Shown: piece after piece, positions 24,908 through 32,970 of the stretch | Layout of the letters: every line of letters begins with the position of its first letter | Position numbering within the stretch: position 1 is the stretch's first letter | Source of the DNA: Streptomyces griseoaurantiacus | Lineage (GTDB): Bacteria; Actinomycetota; Actinomycetes; Streptomycetales; Streptomycetaceae | DNA: 64,000 nt | Reading direction: 5' to 3' | Assembly (NCBI GenBank): GCA_014656015.1 | Contig: BNBP01000017.1 | Location: 1 to 64,000 of the forward strand | Translations under genes and position numbers: made by a program | The notes under the pieces: model-generated | What the model was told of the DNA's origin: nothing | The model's input: only the letters and a program-made list of their open reading frames with translations | Databases searched by the model: none

Positions 24908-25885
24908 GTGACGCATCAGCAGAGGCCCGGGCCGCGCCTGTCACCTTCCGGTGACACAAGTGACATGGAAGACATCGTCGCGGCGCTCGTCCCGCGCCTC
25001 GCCCACTTCGCCGGTGTCGCCCGCACCGAGCACGTCACGCGGGCCGCTGGCGAGCTGCGGGTGCCGCAGTCGACGCTGTCCCGCGCGATGGTCCGGCTCG
25101 AACAGGACCTCGGCGTCGACCTGTTCGCCCGTCGCGGCCGCACCGTCTCCCTCACCCCCGCGGGCCGGAGCTTCCTGCGCTCCGTCGAACGCGCCCTCGC
25201 CGAGATCGGCCGGGCCGTCGAGGAGGTGCGCGCGGACGCCGACCCGGCGGGCGGCAAGGTCGCCTTCGGGTTCCTGCACACCATGGGCTCCGAGACGGTC
25301 CCCGGACTGATCCGCGCCTTCCGCGCCGACCACCCCCGGGTCCGCTTCAGCCTGGTGCAGAACTACGGCGAGGCCATGCTGGAGGGGCTGCGCGCGGGCG
25401 AGCTCGACCTGTGCCTGACCTCACCGGTGCCGGACGCGCCCGACCTCGTCGGACGGCGGCTCGACGAGCAGAAGCTGCGGCTGGTCGTCCCGGCCGACCA
25501 CCGGCTGGCCGGACGCCGCCGGGTGCGGCTCGCCGAGGCCGCCGACGAGGCCTTCGTGACCCTGGAGCCCGGCTACGGGCTGCGGCGCATCACCGACGAC
25601 GTCTGCCGCGAGGCGGGCTTCGTGCCGCGGGTCGCCTTCGAGGGGGAGGAGGCCGAGACACTGCGCGGGCTGGTCGCCGCCGGACTCGGCGTCGCGCTGC
25701 TGCCGCCGCCCGCCGTGCCGCGCCCGGGGGTCGTCGAACTGACCGTCACCGCGCCGCGGGCCGTGCGGGAGATCGGCGTGGCCTGGCTGGAGGGACATCC
25801 GGACACGCCGCCGGTGGCCGCGTTCAAACGGTTCCTGCTGTCCCGCCGCGGCCGGCTGCTGTCCACCACGCCCCCCGACCTGTGA
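24908..25885 (+). CDS. LysR-family transcriptional regulator
   Basis: 325 aa from GTG 24908, chosen because CATAAT stands 7 nt upstream; ATG 24965 (MEDIVAALVPRL) is an alternative. The winged HTH is at about residues 25-80 (TRAAGELRVPQSTLSRAMVRLEQDLGVDLFAR), followed by a type 2 periplasmic-binding effector domain (VAFGFLHTMGSETVPGLIRAF onward). It is transcribed away from the MFS gene and probably controls it in response to the exported compound. Confidence 0.9.
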   Translation: MTHQQRPGPRLSPSGDTSDMEDIVAALVPRLAHFAGVARTEHVTRAAGELRVPQSTLSRAMVRLEQDLGVDLFARRGRTVSLTPAGRSFLRSVERALAEIGRAVEEVRADADPAGGKVAFGFLHTMGSETVPGLIRAFRADHPRVRFSLVQNYGEAMLEGLRAGELDLCLTSPVPDAPDLVGRRLDEQKLRLVVPADHRLAGRRRVRLAEAADEAFVTLEPGYGLRRITDDVCREAGFVPRVAFEGEEAETLRGLVAAGLGVALLPPPAVPRPGVVELTVTAPRAVREIGVAWLEGHPDTPPVAAFKRFLLSRRGRLLSTTPPDL

Positions 25886-25914
25886 ACGGGGGCGCCGGGA
25901 GCCCGCGGCACGGG

Positions 25915-26676
25915 TCACTTGGGGCGCGACTGGCCGAACCCCGCCGCCAGCGGCATCCGCAGGCCCAGCGGCGGCGGCGCCGCGAGCGCGTCCTGCACCG
26001 GGCGCGAGAACGGCCGGCCGAACAGCGCGCCCCGCACGAAGTCCGCCGTGAGCGCGTACACCTCGGACCGGTACTGGCGCAGCCCGTGGCCGTCGGAGTG
26101 CACCTCGAAGCGGCACACGTCCCGGTTGGCCTTCTTCGCCCGCGCCGCGAGCCGGAAGGACCGTTCGGGATCGGTGCGCCGGTCGCTGGTGCCGTGCACG
26201 AGCAGCACCCGGCGCCCGACGAGCTGCTTCACCGGTTCGGGCGGAACCGCCGTGTCCTCCTCGGGGAGCCGGGGCGCGAGGGCGACGACCACGTCGACCG
26301 CCTCGTGACCGCCCGCGCGCAGTGCCGCCCTGCCGCCCATGCCGAGGCCCACGAGGCAGACGGAGACGTCCCCGTACCGCCGTAACACCTCGTCCACGGC
26401 CCAGGAGGCGTCCTGGGCCGGATCCGCCTCCTCGCCGTTCCAGCCGAGCCGGCGGTAGTGCACCGTGTGCGCCGCCAGGCCCTCCTCGCGGCTCACGCGG
26501 AGCAGCCGACGGGCGAGCGGACGCACCGAGACGGCCGATCTCAGGGCGGACGGCCTGCGCTCCGAGTCCTCGCGGCCGTCCGGGAGCAGCAGCACCACAC
26601 CGCTCACCGCCGTCTCCCGCGGACCGAGCGCCCTCCCCAGCCGGGCCTGGCGAACCGGCGTCGCTTGCTGTGCCAT
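25915..26676 (-). CDS. Alpha/beta-hydrolase family protein
   Basis: 253 aa from ATG 26676. The order of strands and helices fits an alpha/beta hydrolase of the dienelactone-hydrolase/esterase type: SGVVLLLPDGRED, an altered nucleophile elbow VCLVGLGMGGRAAL and a late RVLLVHGTSDRRTDPERS with the acid residue, then a His in SDGHGLRQY. The usual nucleophile position reads GLGMGG, without Ser or Cys, so catalysis by the normal triad is doubtful. The gene converges with the LysR gene and is divergent from add. Function unknown. Confidence 0.7.
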   Translation of the reverse strand: MAQQATPVRQARLGRALGPRETAVSGVVLLLPDGREDSERRPSALRSAVSVRPLARRLLRVSREEGLAAHTVHYRRLGWNGEEADPAQDASWAVDEVLRRYGDVSVCLVGLGMGGRAALRAGGHEAVDVVVALAPRLPEEDTAVPPEPVKQLVGRRVLLVHGTSDRRTDPERSFRLAARAKKANRDVCRFEVHSDGHGLRQYRSEVYALTADFVRGALFGRPFSRPVQDALAAPPPLGLRMPLAAGFGQSRPK

Positions 26677-26760
26677 GAAAGAACAGTGGCAGAAGTCGTG
26701 CCGCACGCCATCCTTCCGGGCGATCACTGTTACGTATCGACGGGCCGACGCCCCCTGGTG

Positions 26761-26774
26761 TCTACGCGCGTAGG
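26761..26774 (+). promoter_or_regulatory. Nucleoside-regulon operator, site D (add)
   Basis: TCTACGCGCGTAGG with the perfect 12-bp core at 26762-26773. It fills the spacer just upstream of a TATGGT -10 (26778-26783), which stands 6 nt before the ATG of add, so a bound repressor would exclude RNA polymerase. Confidence 0.82.
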
Positions 26775-26789
26775 CGCTATGGTGCGGCA

Positions 26790-27905
26790 ATGACGAGCCA
26801 GCACGAGCACACCCCCAGCTCCGATCAGATCCGCCGCGCGCCCAAGGTCCTGCTGCACGACCACCTCGACGGCGGGCTGCGCCCCGGCACCGTCGCCGAA
26901 CTCGCCCGCGCCACCGGCTACTCCGGCCTGCCGGAGACCGATGCCGACAAGCTCGGCCTGTGGTTCCGCGAGGCCGCCGACTCCGGGTCCCTGGAGCGGT
27001 ACCTGGAGACCTTCTCGCACACCGTCGGCGTGATGCAGACCCGCGAGGCGCTGGTGCGGGTCGCCGCGGAGTGCGCGGAGGACCTCGCCGAGGACGGCGT
27101 CGTCTACGCCGAGGTGCGCTACGCCCCCGAACAGCACCTGGAGGGCGGACTCACCCTGGAGGAGGTCGTCGAGGCCGTCAACGAGGGCTTCCGGGAGGGC
27201 GAGCGGCGCGCCCGGGAGAACGGCCACCGCATCCGGGTGGGCGCCCTGCTGACCGCGATGCGGCACGCGGCCCGCTCCCTGGAGATCGCCGAACTGGCCA
27301 ACCGCTACCGCGACCTGGGCGTCGTCGGCTTCGACATCGCGGGCGCCGAAGCCGGCCACCCGCCGACCCGGCACCTGGACGCCTTCGAGTACCTGAAGCG
27401 GGAGAACAACCACTTCACGATCCACGCCGGCGAGGCCTTCGGACTCCCCTCCATCTGGCAGGCCCTGCAGTGGTGCGGCGCCGACCGCCTCGGCCACGGC
27501 GTGCGCATCATCGACGACATCGAGGTGCGTGAGGACGGCTCGGTGCACCTCGGCCGCCTCGCCGCCTACGTCCGCGACAAGCGCGTACCGCTGGAGCTGT
27601 GCCCGAGCTCCAACCTCCAGACCGGGGCCGCCGCCTCCTACGCCGAGCACCCCATCGGGCTGCTGCGGCGGCTGCACTTCCGGGCGACGGTCAACACCGA
27701 CAACCGGTTGATGTCCGGGACCAGTATGAGCCGGGAATTCGAGCACCTGGTCGACGCGTTCGGTTACACGCTCGACGACATGCAGTGGTTCTCGGTCAAT
27801 GCTATGAAGTCAGCATTCATTCCTTTCGATGAACGGCTGGCAATGATCAATGACGTGATCAAGCCTCGGTATGCCGAGCTGAAGTCCGAATGGCTGTTCC
27901 AGTAG
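26790..27905 (+). CDS. add: Adenosine deaminase
   Basis: 371 aa. It hydrolyses adenosine or deoxyadenosine to inosine. Zinc and active-site blocks are all present: [12 protein letters not shown] (first two His), [10 protein letters not shown] (His and Glu), GHGVRI and [24 protein letters not shown] (Asp). Transcription appears leaderless (TATGGT 6 nt before ATG). Operator site D sits in the promoter. The last 40 codons use A/T-ending codons far more often than the rest of the window. It feeds inosine to deoD (51114-51938), which carries the same operator. Confidence 0.96.
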   Translation: MTSQHEHTPSSDQIRRAPKVLLHDHLDGGLRPGTVAELARATGYSGLPETDADKLGLWFREAADSGSLERYLETFSHTVGVMQTREALVRVAAECAEDLAEDGVVYAEVRYAPEQHLEGGLTLEEVVEAVNEGFREGERRARENGHRIRVGALLTAMRHAARSLEIAELANRYRDLGVVGFDIAGAEAGHPPTRHLDAFEYLKRENNHFTIHAGEAFGLPSIWQALQWCGADRLGHGVRIIDDIEVREDGSVHLGRLAAYVRDKRVPLELCPSSNLQTGAAASYAEHPIGLLRRLHFRATVNTDNRLMSGTSMSREFEHLVDAFGYTLDDMQWFSVNAMKSAFIPFDERLAMINDVIKPRYAELKSEWLFQ

Positions 27906-28082
27906 GGGTGGCCTGAACTGCGTTGATGCAAGAGTCGGAGGTCGCGAAATGATTTCCTGCGGAATCCGCCTCCATGAATTCTTCACCCTCGTGGTGTGAA
28001 GGGATGTTTGCGGCGGACGGTCCCGCGTGTTTACGGTCGTGGACCGCTCATCCCCGTCAACGCTTTCAAGGACGCATTCACT

Positions 28083-28442
28083 ATGAAGCAGTCTGCTGCC
28101 AAGACCCTCGGTGTCGCCGCTCTCGGTGCCGCCTTCGCCGCGGCCGGCGCGGGCGCCGCGAACGCCGCCCCGGCCGTGCCGGACGTCACCTCGGGCCTGG
28201 ACACCGTCACCCACGCGCTGCCGGCGGACGGCCTCGCCAAGACGCTGCCCGGCGCGGGCCAGGTGCTCGGCCAGGGCCAGGGCGCGGTCGGCCGCACCCT
28301 GGAGGCCGCCGAGCCGGCCGTGCAGCACGCGCTCCCCGGCGGTCAGGGCGCCACCGGGCCCCTGGGCGGACTGCTGGGCGGCCTGCCGGTCCAGGGTCTG
28401 CCGACCCACGGTCTCCCGGTGAACGGCATCCCGCTGGGCTGA
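28083..28442 (+). CDS. Small secreted protein of unknown function
   Basis: 119 aa. ATG 28083 begins a clear signal peptide (MKQSAAKTLGVAALGAAFAA) with a cleavage site near AANAAP (about residue 32). The mature 85 residues are rich in Ala, Gly, Pro, Leu and Val, with repeated DGLAKTLPGAGQVLGQGQG and GGLLGGLPVQGLPTHGLP segments, suggesting an extended or repeat-like exported protein. No catalytic motif or Cys is visible. The 177-bp upstream region is unusually AT-rich for this window. A strong terminator follows. A second small secreted protein with the same make-up lies at 35472. Confidence 0.75.
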   Translation: MKQSAAKTLGVAALGAAFAAAGAGAANAAPAVPDVTSGLDTVTHALPADGLAKTLPGAGQVLGQGQGAVGRTLEAAEPAVQHALPGGQGATGPLGGLLGGLPVQGLPTHGLPVNGIPLG

Positions 28443-28469
28443 CCCGGGACACCGCGCCGCACGCGGTAC

Positions 28470-28513
28470 GACGCCGGTGGGCGCCCTCCGTCCGGAGGGC
28501 GCCCACCGGCGTC
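28470..28513. terminator. Bidirectional hairpin terminator
   Basis: Perfect 20-bp arms (28470-28489 and 28494-28513) around GTCC, one of the longest stems in the window. It lies between the secreted protein (plus) and the PspC gene (minus), which converge. Confidence 0.85.
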
Positions 28514-28591
28514 TCCGTGTACCCGGGCGTCCGCGGTGCGGGTGCCGCCGCTCTCCGGCGTCCCGCGCCCACCGCCCTCCGGCCGGCCGGG

Positions 28592-28792
28592 TCACCAGGC
28601 CGAGGCGGTCCTGTCCTCCGAGGGCAACAGGATCCACAGGGCTATGTAGAGCAGGAACTGCGGCCCCGGGAGCAGGCAGGAGACCAGGAAGATCACGCGC
28701 ATCGTCGTGGCCGAGGTGCCGAAGCGCCGGGCCAGGGCCGCGCACACTCCGCCGATCATGCGTCCGTTCGTGGGGCGGGTCAGGGTGGTCAT
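28592..28792 (-). CDS. PspC-domain membrane protein
   Basis: 66 aa, a single PspC domain: RMIGGVCAALARRFGTSATTMRVIF followed by a hydrophobic stretch LVSCLLPGPQFLLYIALWILL ending LPSEDR. PspC-domain proteins are phage-shock or envelope-stress related membrane proteins; stand-alone short versions are common in Streptomyces and their role is unclear. A GAAGGAG ribosome site precedes ATG 28792. Confidence 0.9.
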   Translation of the reverse strand: MTTLTRPTNGRMIGGVCAALARRFGTSATTMRVIFLVSCLLPGPQFLLYIALWILLPSEDRTASAW

Positions 28793-28903
28793 GGGAAGGC
28801 TCCTTCGTCGAGGCGTGGAAGGGGCGAACCGCTGTCACAACCGGTGAGCGGTGTGCCCTCGTGAAATCCACGCTACGCGGATGAAGCGGGCACCGTCGTC
28901 ACT

Positions 28904-29485
28904 CTAAGGAGCCACTTTCACCCTGGGAATCGTCGGGGTCCGACCCTGAGAGGGTTCCGGCGCCGGCTCCTCCCCGAGGAGGGCGGCACCGCTCCGGCCC
29001 TCGGCCCCGCGGCGGAGCCGGGCCCGGACCGCCGGGACCACGGCGAGGTGCGCCAGGACCACTCCCGCCGTGTTGAGCAGCAGGCAGTCGATGTCCACCA
29101 CCCGGCCGGGAACGCCGGTCTGGGCGAGTGCGATGCCCAGGGACAGGAGGGCGCCGGCGGTGGCCGTGCGGACCAGGGAGGCGAGCGGGGCGGAGTCCAG
29201 CCGGGCGTGTACGGCCGGGAGGAGGACGCCGAGCGGCGAGAGCAGGGCGAGTCCGGCCGCGATCCTGCGGGCCGCCTCCGCGGGGGGCAGGGCGAGGTCG
29301 GCCCGGATGCCGGCGAAGGGGCGCATGTTGGCGGGGCTCACCCAGGGGACGTCGAGAGGGCGCAGCGTGAGCCAGGCGACAAGGGCGAGGTGGGCGACGA
29401 GGAGGGCGATGCCTGTCGCTCGGAGCCGGGGGACGGGGTTGCCGCGAGGCGTGATGTCGTCGCGGGCGGGACCTTGTCGCTGCAC
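28904..29485 (-). CDS. VanZ-family membrane protein
   Basis: 193 aa with four to five membrane segments. VanZ features: the first helix ending WLTLRPLD, then PFAGI, an internal LLSPLGVLLPAV block and VVDIDCLLLNTAGVVLAH. VanZ gives low-level teicoplanin resistance in enterococci; Streptomyces homologues have no proven role. The start is GTG 29485; a TACGCT hexamer lies 3 nt upstream, too close for a leaderless GTG, so the start is not certain. The C-terminal 35 residues are cytosolic and low complexity. Confidence 0.8.
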   Translation of the reverse strand: MQRQGPARDDITPRGNPVPRLRATGIALLVAHLALVAWLTLRPLDVPWVSPANMRPFAGIRADLALPPAEAARRIAAGLALLSPLGVLLPAVHARLDSAPLASLVRTATAGALLSLGIALAQTGVPGRVVDIDCLLLNTAGVVLAHLAVVPAVRARLRRGAEGRSGAALLGEEPAPEPSQGRTPTIPRVKVAP

Positions 29486-29534
29486 GCAAGCGTAGACGCG
29501 GACCGTGGGGGCATCGGTTCCGGGCGGCCGGCTT

Positions 29535-29568
29535 CCGCTCCGCCGCGCCCGGGGCCGTGGCGGAGCGG
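29535..29568 (-). terminator. Hairpin terminator after the afsQ operon
   Basis: Arms CCGCTCCGCC (29535-29544) and complement (29559-29568), 10 bp, with a 14-nt GC-rich loop, located 57 bp downstream of the lipoprotein stop on the minus strand. Confidence 0.55.
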
Positions 29569-29624
29569 GAACGACGCCGTGGAGGAGCGGGAACGGTCCC
29601 GCCCCCGGCCCCGCCCCGGCCCGC

Positions 29625-30308
29625 TCAGCTCTTCCCGACCGCCTTCGGCTCGGGGTCCTGGCTCGCCGGGTGGGTGCGCAGCCCGGTGGTGCAGGTGTAG
29701 CGGTTCAGGGGGGTGGCGGCGGGGCCGCCGAGGATGATCGTGCCGTTGTCCGCCGCCGTGGCCTCCGAGTCGGCGAACGTGCAGATGATTTGCGCCAGTT
29801 CGGCCGGTCCGAGGCGCTTCGGGGGCACGCTCAGACGGAAGGTGTTCTCCGGGTCGCGGGCGTCGGGACCGACGACCCGCAGGCCCTCGCGCACGCCGGT
29901 CGAGTAGCCGGCCGTGGTCTCCGGCGACGTGGGTTTCGCGGACAGTTCGTCGAGCAGGCTCTGGGCCACCGCGACCCGTCGTTCCGCCTCCGCCGCGCCG
30001 CCGGATATCCGCACCGAGCGGTCCACCGCCACGAGCTGCTCCGCGCACACGAGGAAGACCTGGACGGGTATGCCCGGGTCGGCCGAGGCGGTGCTCTCCG
30101 CCGCCGGCAGCGAGCAGGGCAGTCGCGAGGGCGCCGGGCCGAAGTCGGTCGGCACCTGGGTGGCGCGGATGCCGCAGCCGGCGAGCGCCGTCGCGAGCAG
30201 GGGCAGGAGGAGCAGTCCCACGCGCCTCGGGCGACGCCCGGCGCCCGAGGCGTGCCGCCTCGTCGTTCTCACGGCCTTCACGGCTCTCACGGCTCTCACC
30301 GCTCTCAT
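29625..30308 (-). CDS. Lipoprotein co-transcribed with afsQ1-afsQ2
   Basis: 227 aa. A basic N-terminus made of repeated Arg/Lys-Ala-Val units is followed by a hydrophobic stretch and lipobox LAGC (Cys45). The mature domain (IPVQVFLVCAEQLVAVDRSV, AVAQSLLDELSAKPT, VPPKRLGPAELAQIICTFADS) has a sporulation GerMN-like look, but I cannot assign it firmly. ATG 30308 overlaps the afsQ2 stop by 4 bp. The repeated 9-bp unit ACGGCTCTC at about 30275-30303 encodes the N-terminal repeat, so the true start could lie inside it. The position suggests it senses or modulates the AfsQ2 kinase outside the membrane. Confidence 0.85.
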   Translation of the reverse strand: MRAVRAVRAVKAVRTTRRHASGAGRRPRRVGLLLLPLLATALAGCGIRATQVPTDFGPAPSRLPCSLPAAESTASADPGIPVQVFLVCAEQLVAVDRSVRISGGAAEAERRVAVAQSLLDELSAKPTSPETTAGYSTGVREGLRVVGPDARDPENTFRLSVPPKRLGPAELAQIICTFADSEATAADNGTIILGGPAATPLNRYTCTTGLRTHPASQDPEPKAVGKS

Positions 30309-32065
30309 CGCTCGCCCCCCTCGCCGGCGTCGGCCGCCTCGCCGTCGCCCCCGGGGCCGCCGTCCGCGCGGTCCCCGCCGTCCTCGACGAGCGAGGAGGC
30401 GTCCCGGGGCAGCCGCAAGGTGAACACCGCGCCGCCTTCCGGCGAGTTGGCGGCGGTGATCCCACCGCCGTGGATGTGCGCGTTCTCCATGGCGATGGAC
30501 AGGCCGAGCCCGCTGCCCTCGGAGCGGGGGCGGGAGGCGCTGGCCTTGTAGAAGCGGTCGAAGACGTGCGGCAGGACCTCCTCGGGGATGCCGGGCCCGT
30601 GGTCCCGCACCTGGATGAGCAGGTCCTCGCCGTCGGTACGGACCGCGACCCGGACCGGGGAGCCGCCGTGCTTGAGCGCGTTGCCGATCAGGTTGGCGAG
30701 GATGACGTCCAGGCGGCGCGGGTCGAGGTTGGCCATGAGGCCGCGCTCGGCGTCCAGTTCGACGGCGTCGAGCCAGGCGCGGGCGTCGATGCACGCGGTG
30801 ATCTGGTCGGCGAGGTCGACGTGGTCCAGGACCAGCCGGGCGGTGCCCGCGTCGAAGCGGGTGACCTCCATCAGGTTCTCCACCAGGTCGTTGAGCCGCC
30901 GGGTCTCGCTGACGACGAGTCGTACCGCGGGCTCGATCATCGGGTCGACGCTGCCGGTCTCCGCGTCCAGTTCCTCCTCCAGCACCTCCGTCACCGCGGT
31001 GATCGCGGTCAGCGGGGTGCGCAGTTCGTGCGACATGTCGGCGACGAACCGGCGGGAGGCCTCCTCGCGGGAGCTCATGTCCGCGACCTTCTTCTCCAGC
31101 GCCTCCGCCGTCCGGTTGAACGTCCGTGACAGCTCGGCCAGTTCGTCGGTGCCCGATACCCGGAGCCGGGTGTCGAGCTTGCCCTCGCCGAGCCGGCGGG
31201 CGGCGATGCCGAGCCGGTGCACCGGCTTCAGCACGGTCGTCGCGGCCGCCTGCGCCAGCAGCGCGGCGCCGACCAGGGCCAGCGCGGTGGCGATGCCCAG
31301 CGACCAGGCGAGCGAGTTGAGGTCCTTGGCCTCCGGCTCCAGGGACTTGAGCATGTAACCGGTCGGCCCGCCGTCGACCACCCGGGCGCCGCCGACCAGG
31401 TACGGCCGGCCGTCCTCGACGATCCGCTGCCAGTACAGGTGGTACGTGGGCTTCTCGCCCGAGGAGCCGGGCTGCCGGCGGTTGACCGCCGTGCGCAGCG
31501 AGGACGGCACGTCGTCGAGGGTGAAGGTGCCCAGGTCGGAATTGCCGGTGACGGTCCGGCCGCCGGAGTCCTCGGCGACGAGCAGCACGCTGAAGCGCTG
31601 GCTGCTGTTCGCCATCTGCCCCGCCGTGCGCTGCAGTTGATCCTGCGTGGGATGCGCGGGCAGGGCGCTCGCCCGGTTCCGCATCTCCTGCTGGAAGTCG
31701 CGCAGCACGGCGTCCTGGGCACGCGTGAGCACGGCCTCGCGGTTGAGCCAGTAGGCGATCCCGGAGGCCGAGACGGCGGCGGTCAGCGCGACCAGGCCGA
31801 ACACCACGACCAGGCGCAGCCGGAGGCTGGTCAGCCGGATCCGCGACCACACGCTGCGGCGCCGCCCCACGGACCAGCCGCGGAGCCCGCCCTGGCCCTC
31901 CTCGGACGCCTCGGCGCCCACGGTGTCCGGGCTCCCCGAGGCCCTGGAGGACACTTCGCCGCCCCCCTCGGCGCCCGGGGCCCCCGAGGTGTGCTCCGCC
32001 CCCTCGATGTTCCCGGCTCCTTGCTGCCTCGCGGACTTCTGAGTCACCCGTGCCACTTCCGTCAC
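30305..32065 (-). CDS. afsQ2: AfsQ2 sensor histidine kinase
   Basis: 586 aa from GTG 32065, which overlaps the afsQ1 stop (GTGA). A long cytosolic leader is followed by TM1 (LVVVFGLVALTAAVSASGIAY), an extracytoplasmic sensor region with FSVLLVAEDSGGRTV and GRPYLVGGARVVDGG, TM2 (LGIATALALVGAALLAQ), a HAMP domain, the HisKA helix with phosphorylated His346 (DMSHELRTPLT) and an HATPase domain (N, G1 and G2 boxes: NLIGNALKHG, DHGPGIP, GSGLGLSI). It phosphorylates AfsQ1. In S. coelicolor the AfsQ pair responds to nitrogen or glutamate conditions and affects antibiotic production and development. Confidence 0.93.
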   Translation of the reverse strand: MTEVARVTQKSARQQGAGNIEGAEHTSGAPGAEGGGEVSSRASGSPDTVGAEASEEGQGGLRGWSVGRRRSVWSRIRLTSLRLRLVVVFGLVALTAAVSASGIAYWLNREAVLTRAQDAVLRDFQQEMRNRASALPAHPTQDQLQRTAGQMANSSQRFSVLLVAEDSGGRTVTGNSDLGTFTLDDVPSSLRTAVNRRQPGSSGEKPTYHLYWQRIVEDGRPYLVGGARVVDGGPTGYMLKSLEPEAKDLNSLAWSLGIATALALVGAALLAQAAATTVLKPVHRLGIAARRLGEGKLDTRLRVSGTDELAELSRTFNRTAEALEKKVADMSSREEASRRFVADMSHELRTPLTAITAVTEVLEEELDAETGSVDPMIEPAVRLVVSETRRLNDLVENLMEVTRFDAGTARLVLDHVDLADQITACIDARAWLDAVELDAERGLMANLDPRRLDVILANLIGNALKHGGSPVRVAVRTDGEDLLIQVRDHGPGIPEEVLPHVFDRFYKASASRPRSEGSGLGLSIAMENAHIHGGGITAANSPEGGAVFTLRLPRDASSLVEDGGDRADGGPGGDGEAADAGEGGER

Positions 32066-32739
32066 TGAGGCGTGTCCAGCCGGTAGCCCACGCCCCGCAC
32101 GGTACGGATGAGCGTCGGGGACGAGGGCACGTCCTCGACCTTGGCGCGCAGCCGCTGCACACAGGCGTCCACGAGCCGGGAGTCGCCCAGGTAGTCGTGC
32201 TCCCACACCAGCCGCAGCAGCTGCTGCCGGGACAGGGCCTGTCCGGGGCGGCGGCTCAGTTCCAGCAGCAACCGCAGCTCGGTGGGCGTGAGCTGCAGGT
32301 CCTCGCCGTTCTTCGTGACCGTCATCGCCGAGCGGTCGATCACCACCGAGCCGAACGTCGCCGAGTCGCTGGACTCGCGTTCGCCGCGGCGCAGCACCGC
32401 GCGGATCCGGGCGTCGAGCACCCGGCCCTGCACGGGTTTGACCACGTAGTCGTCGGCGCCGGACTCCAGTCCGACCACGACGTCGATGTCGTCGTTGCGC
32501 GCGGTGAGCAGGATGATCGGCAACTGGTCGGTGCGCCGCACGCGTCGGCACACCTCGAAACCGTCGATGCCGGGCAGCATCACGTCCAGCACGATCAGGT
32601 CCGGCCGCTGTTCGCGCAACAGCTTCAGACCGTCCTCACCAGTGGCAGCAGTGGCCACCCGGTGACCCTGGCGCGTCAGAGAGAGCTCCAGGGCCGTCCG
32701 GATGGCGTCGTCGTCCTCGATCAGCAACAGGGAAGGCAC
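32062..32739 (-). CDS. afsQ1: AfsQ1 response regulator (OmpR family)
   Basis: 225 aa from GTG 32739 (MPSLLLIEDDDAIRTALELS), the length known for S. coelicolor AfsQ1; ATG 32748 is an alternative. A CAGAAT hexamer 7 nt before the GTG suggests a leaderless message. The receiver has acidic pocket D9/D10, phosphoacceptor Asp52 and a VVKP lysine. The winged-helix C-terminus ends SPTLIRTVRGVGYRL. It is divergent from sigQ; a consensus AfsQ1 site (32845-32860) lies between them. Confidence 0.95.
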   Translation of the reverse strand: MPSLLLIEDDDAIRTALELSLTRQGHRVATAATGEDGLKLLREQRPDLIVLDVMLPGIDGFEVCRRVRRTDQLPIILLTARNDDIDVVVGLESGADDYVVKPVQGRVLDARIRAVLRRGERESSDSATFGSVVIDRSAMTVTKNGEDLQLTPTELRLLLELSRRPGQALSRQQLLRLVWEHDYLGDSRLVDACVQRLRAKVEDVPSSPTLIRTVRGVGYRLDTPQ

Positions 32740-32844
32740 GTTGGCCATTCTGGCCCATGGCACCGGCAGGTTTCGACTGTTGGGGCGCTCCCACACATCT
32801 CCCCCCTATGGGAAACCGCCCGCCGGACCCGGCGAAGGACCCCT

Positions 32845-32860
32845 GTGACAGCTCTGTGAC
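32845..32860. promoter_or_regulatory. AfsQ1-binding site in the afsQ1-sigQ promoter region
   Basis: GTGAC-AGCTCT-GTGAC, an exact match to the published AfsQ1 consensus GTnAC-n6-GTnAC. It stands 106 bp before the afsQ1 start and 111 bp before the sigQ start, so one phospho-AfsQ1 dimer could control both directions. Confidence 0.85.
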
Positions 32861-32901
32861 AGTCGGCGGACACGGCGATGAAGTGGCCCGGGCAGGCTTC
32901 T

Positions 32902-32933
32902 CGACATCGAAAGAGCACGACATCGAAAGAGCA
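32902..32933. repeat. Perfect 16-bp tandem duplication in the sigQ leader
   Basis: The unit CGACATCGAAAGAGCA occurs twice back to back (32902-32917 and 32918-32933) and is followed by a third CGAC. It lies between the AfsQ1 site and the sigQ ATG, probably in the promoter or 5' leader. It is the only A-rich repeat in this area. Confidence 0.8.
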
Positions 32934-32970
32934 CGACGCAGGTCCGGGACTCCACGACGGGGGGCGCGAG

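Noticed and set aside
29470..29500. ACGCAAGCGTAGACG near the VanZ start as a seventh nucleoside operator
   Set aside because: Only one half-site agrees; the central CGCG and the other arm are missing.
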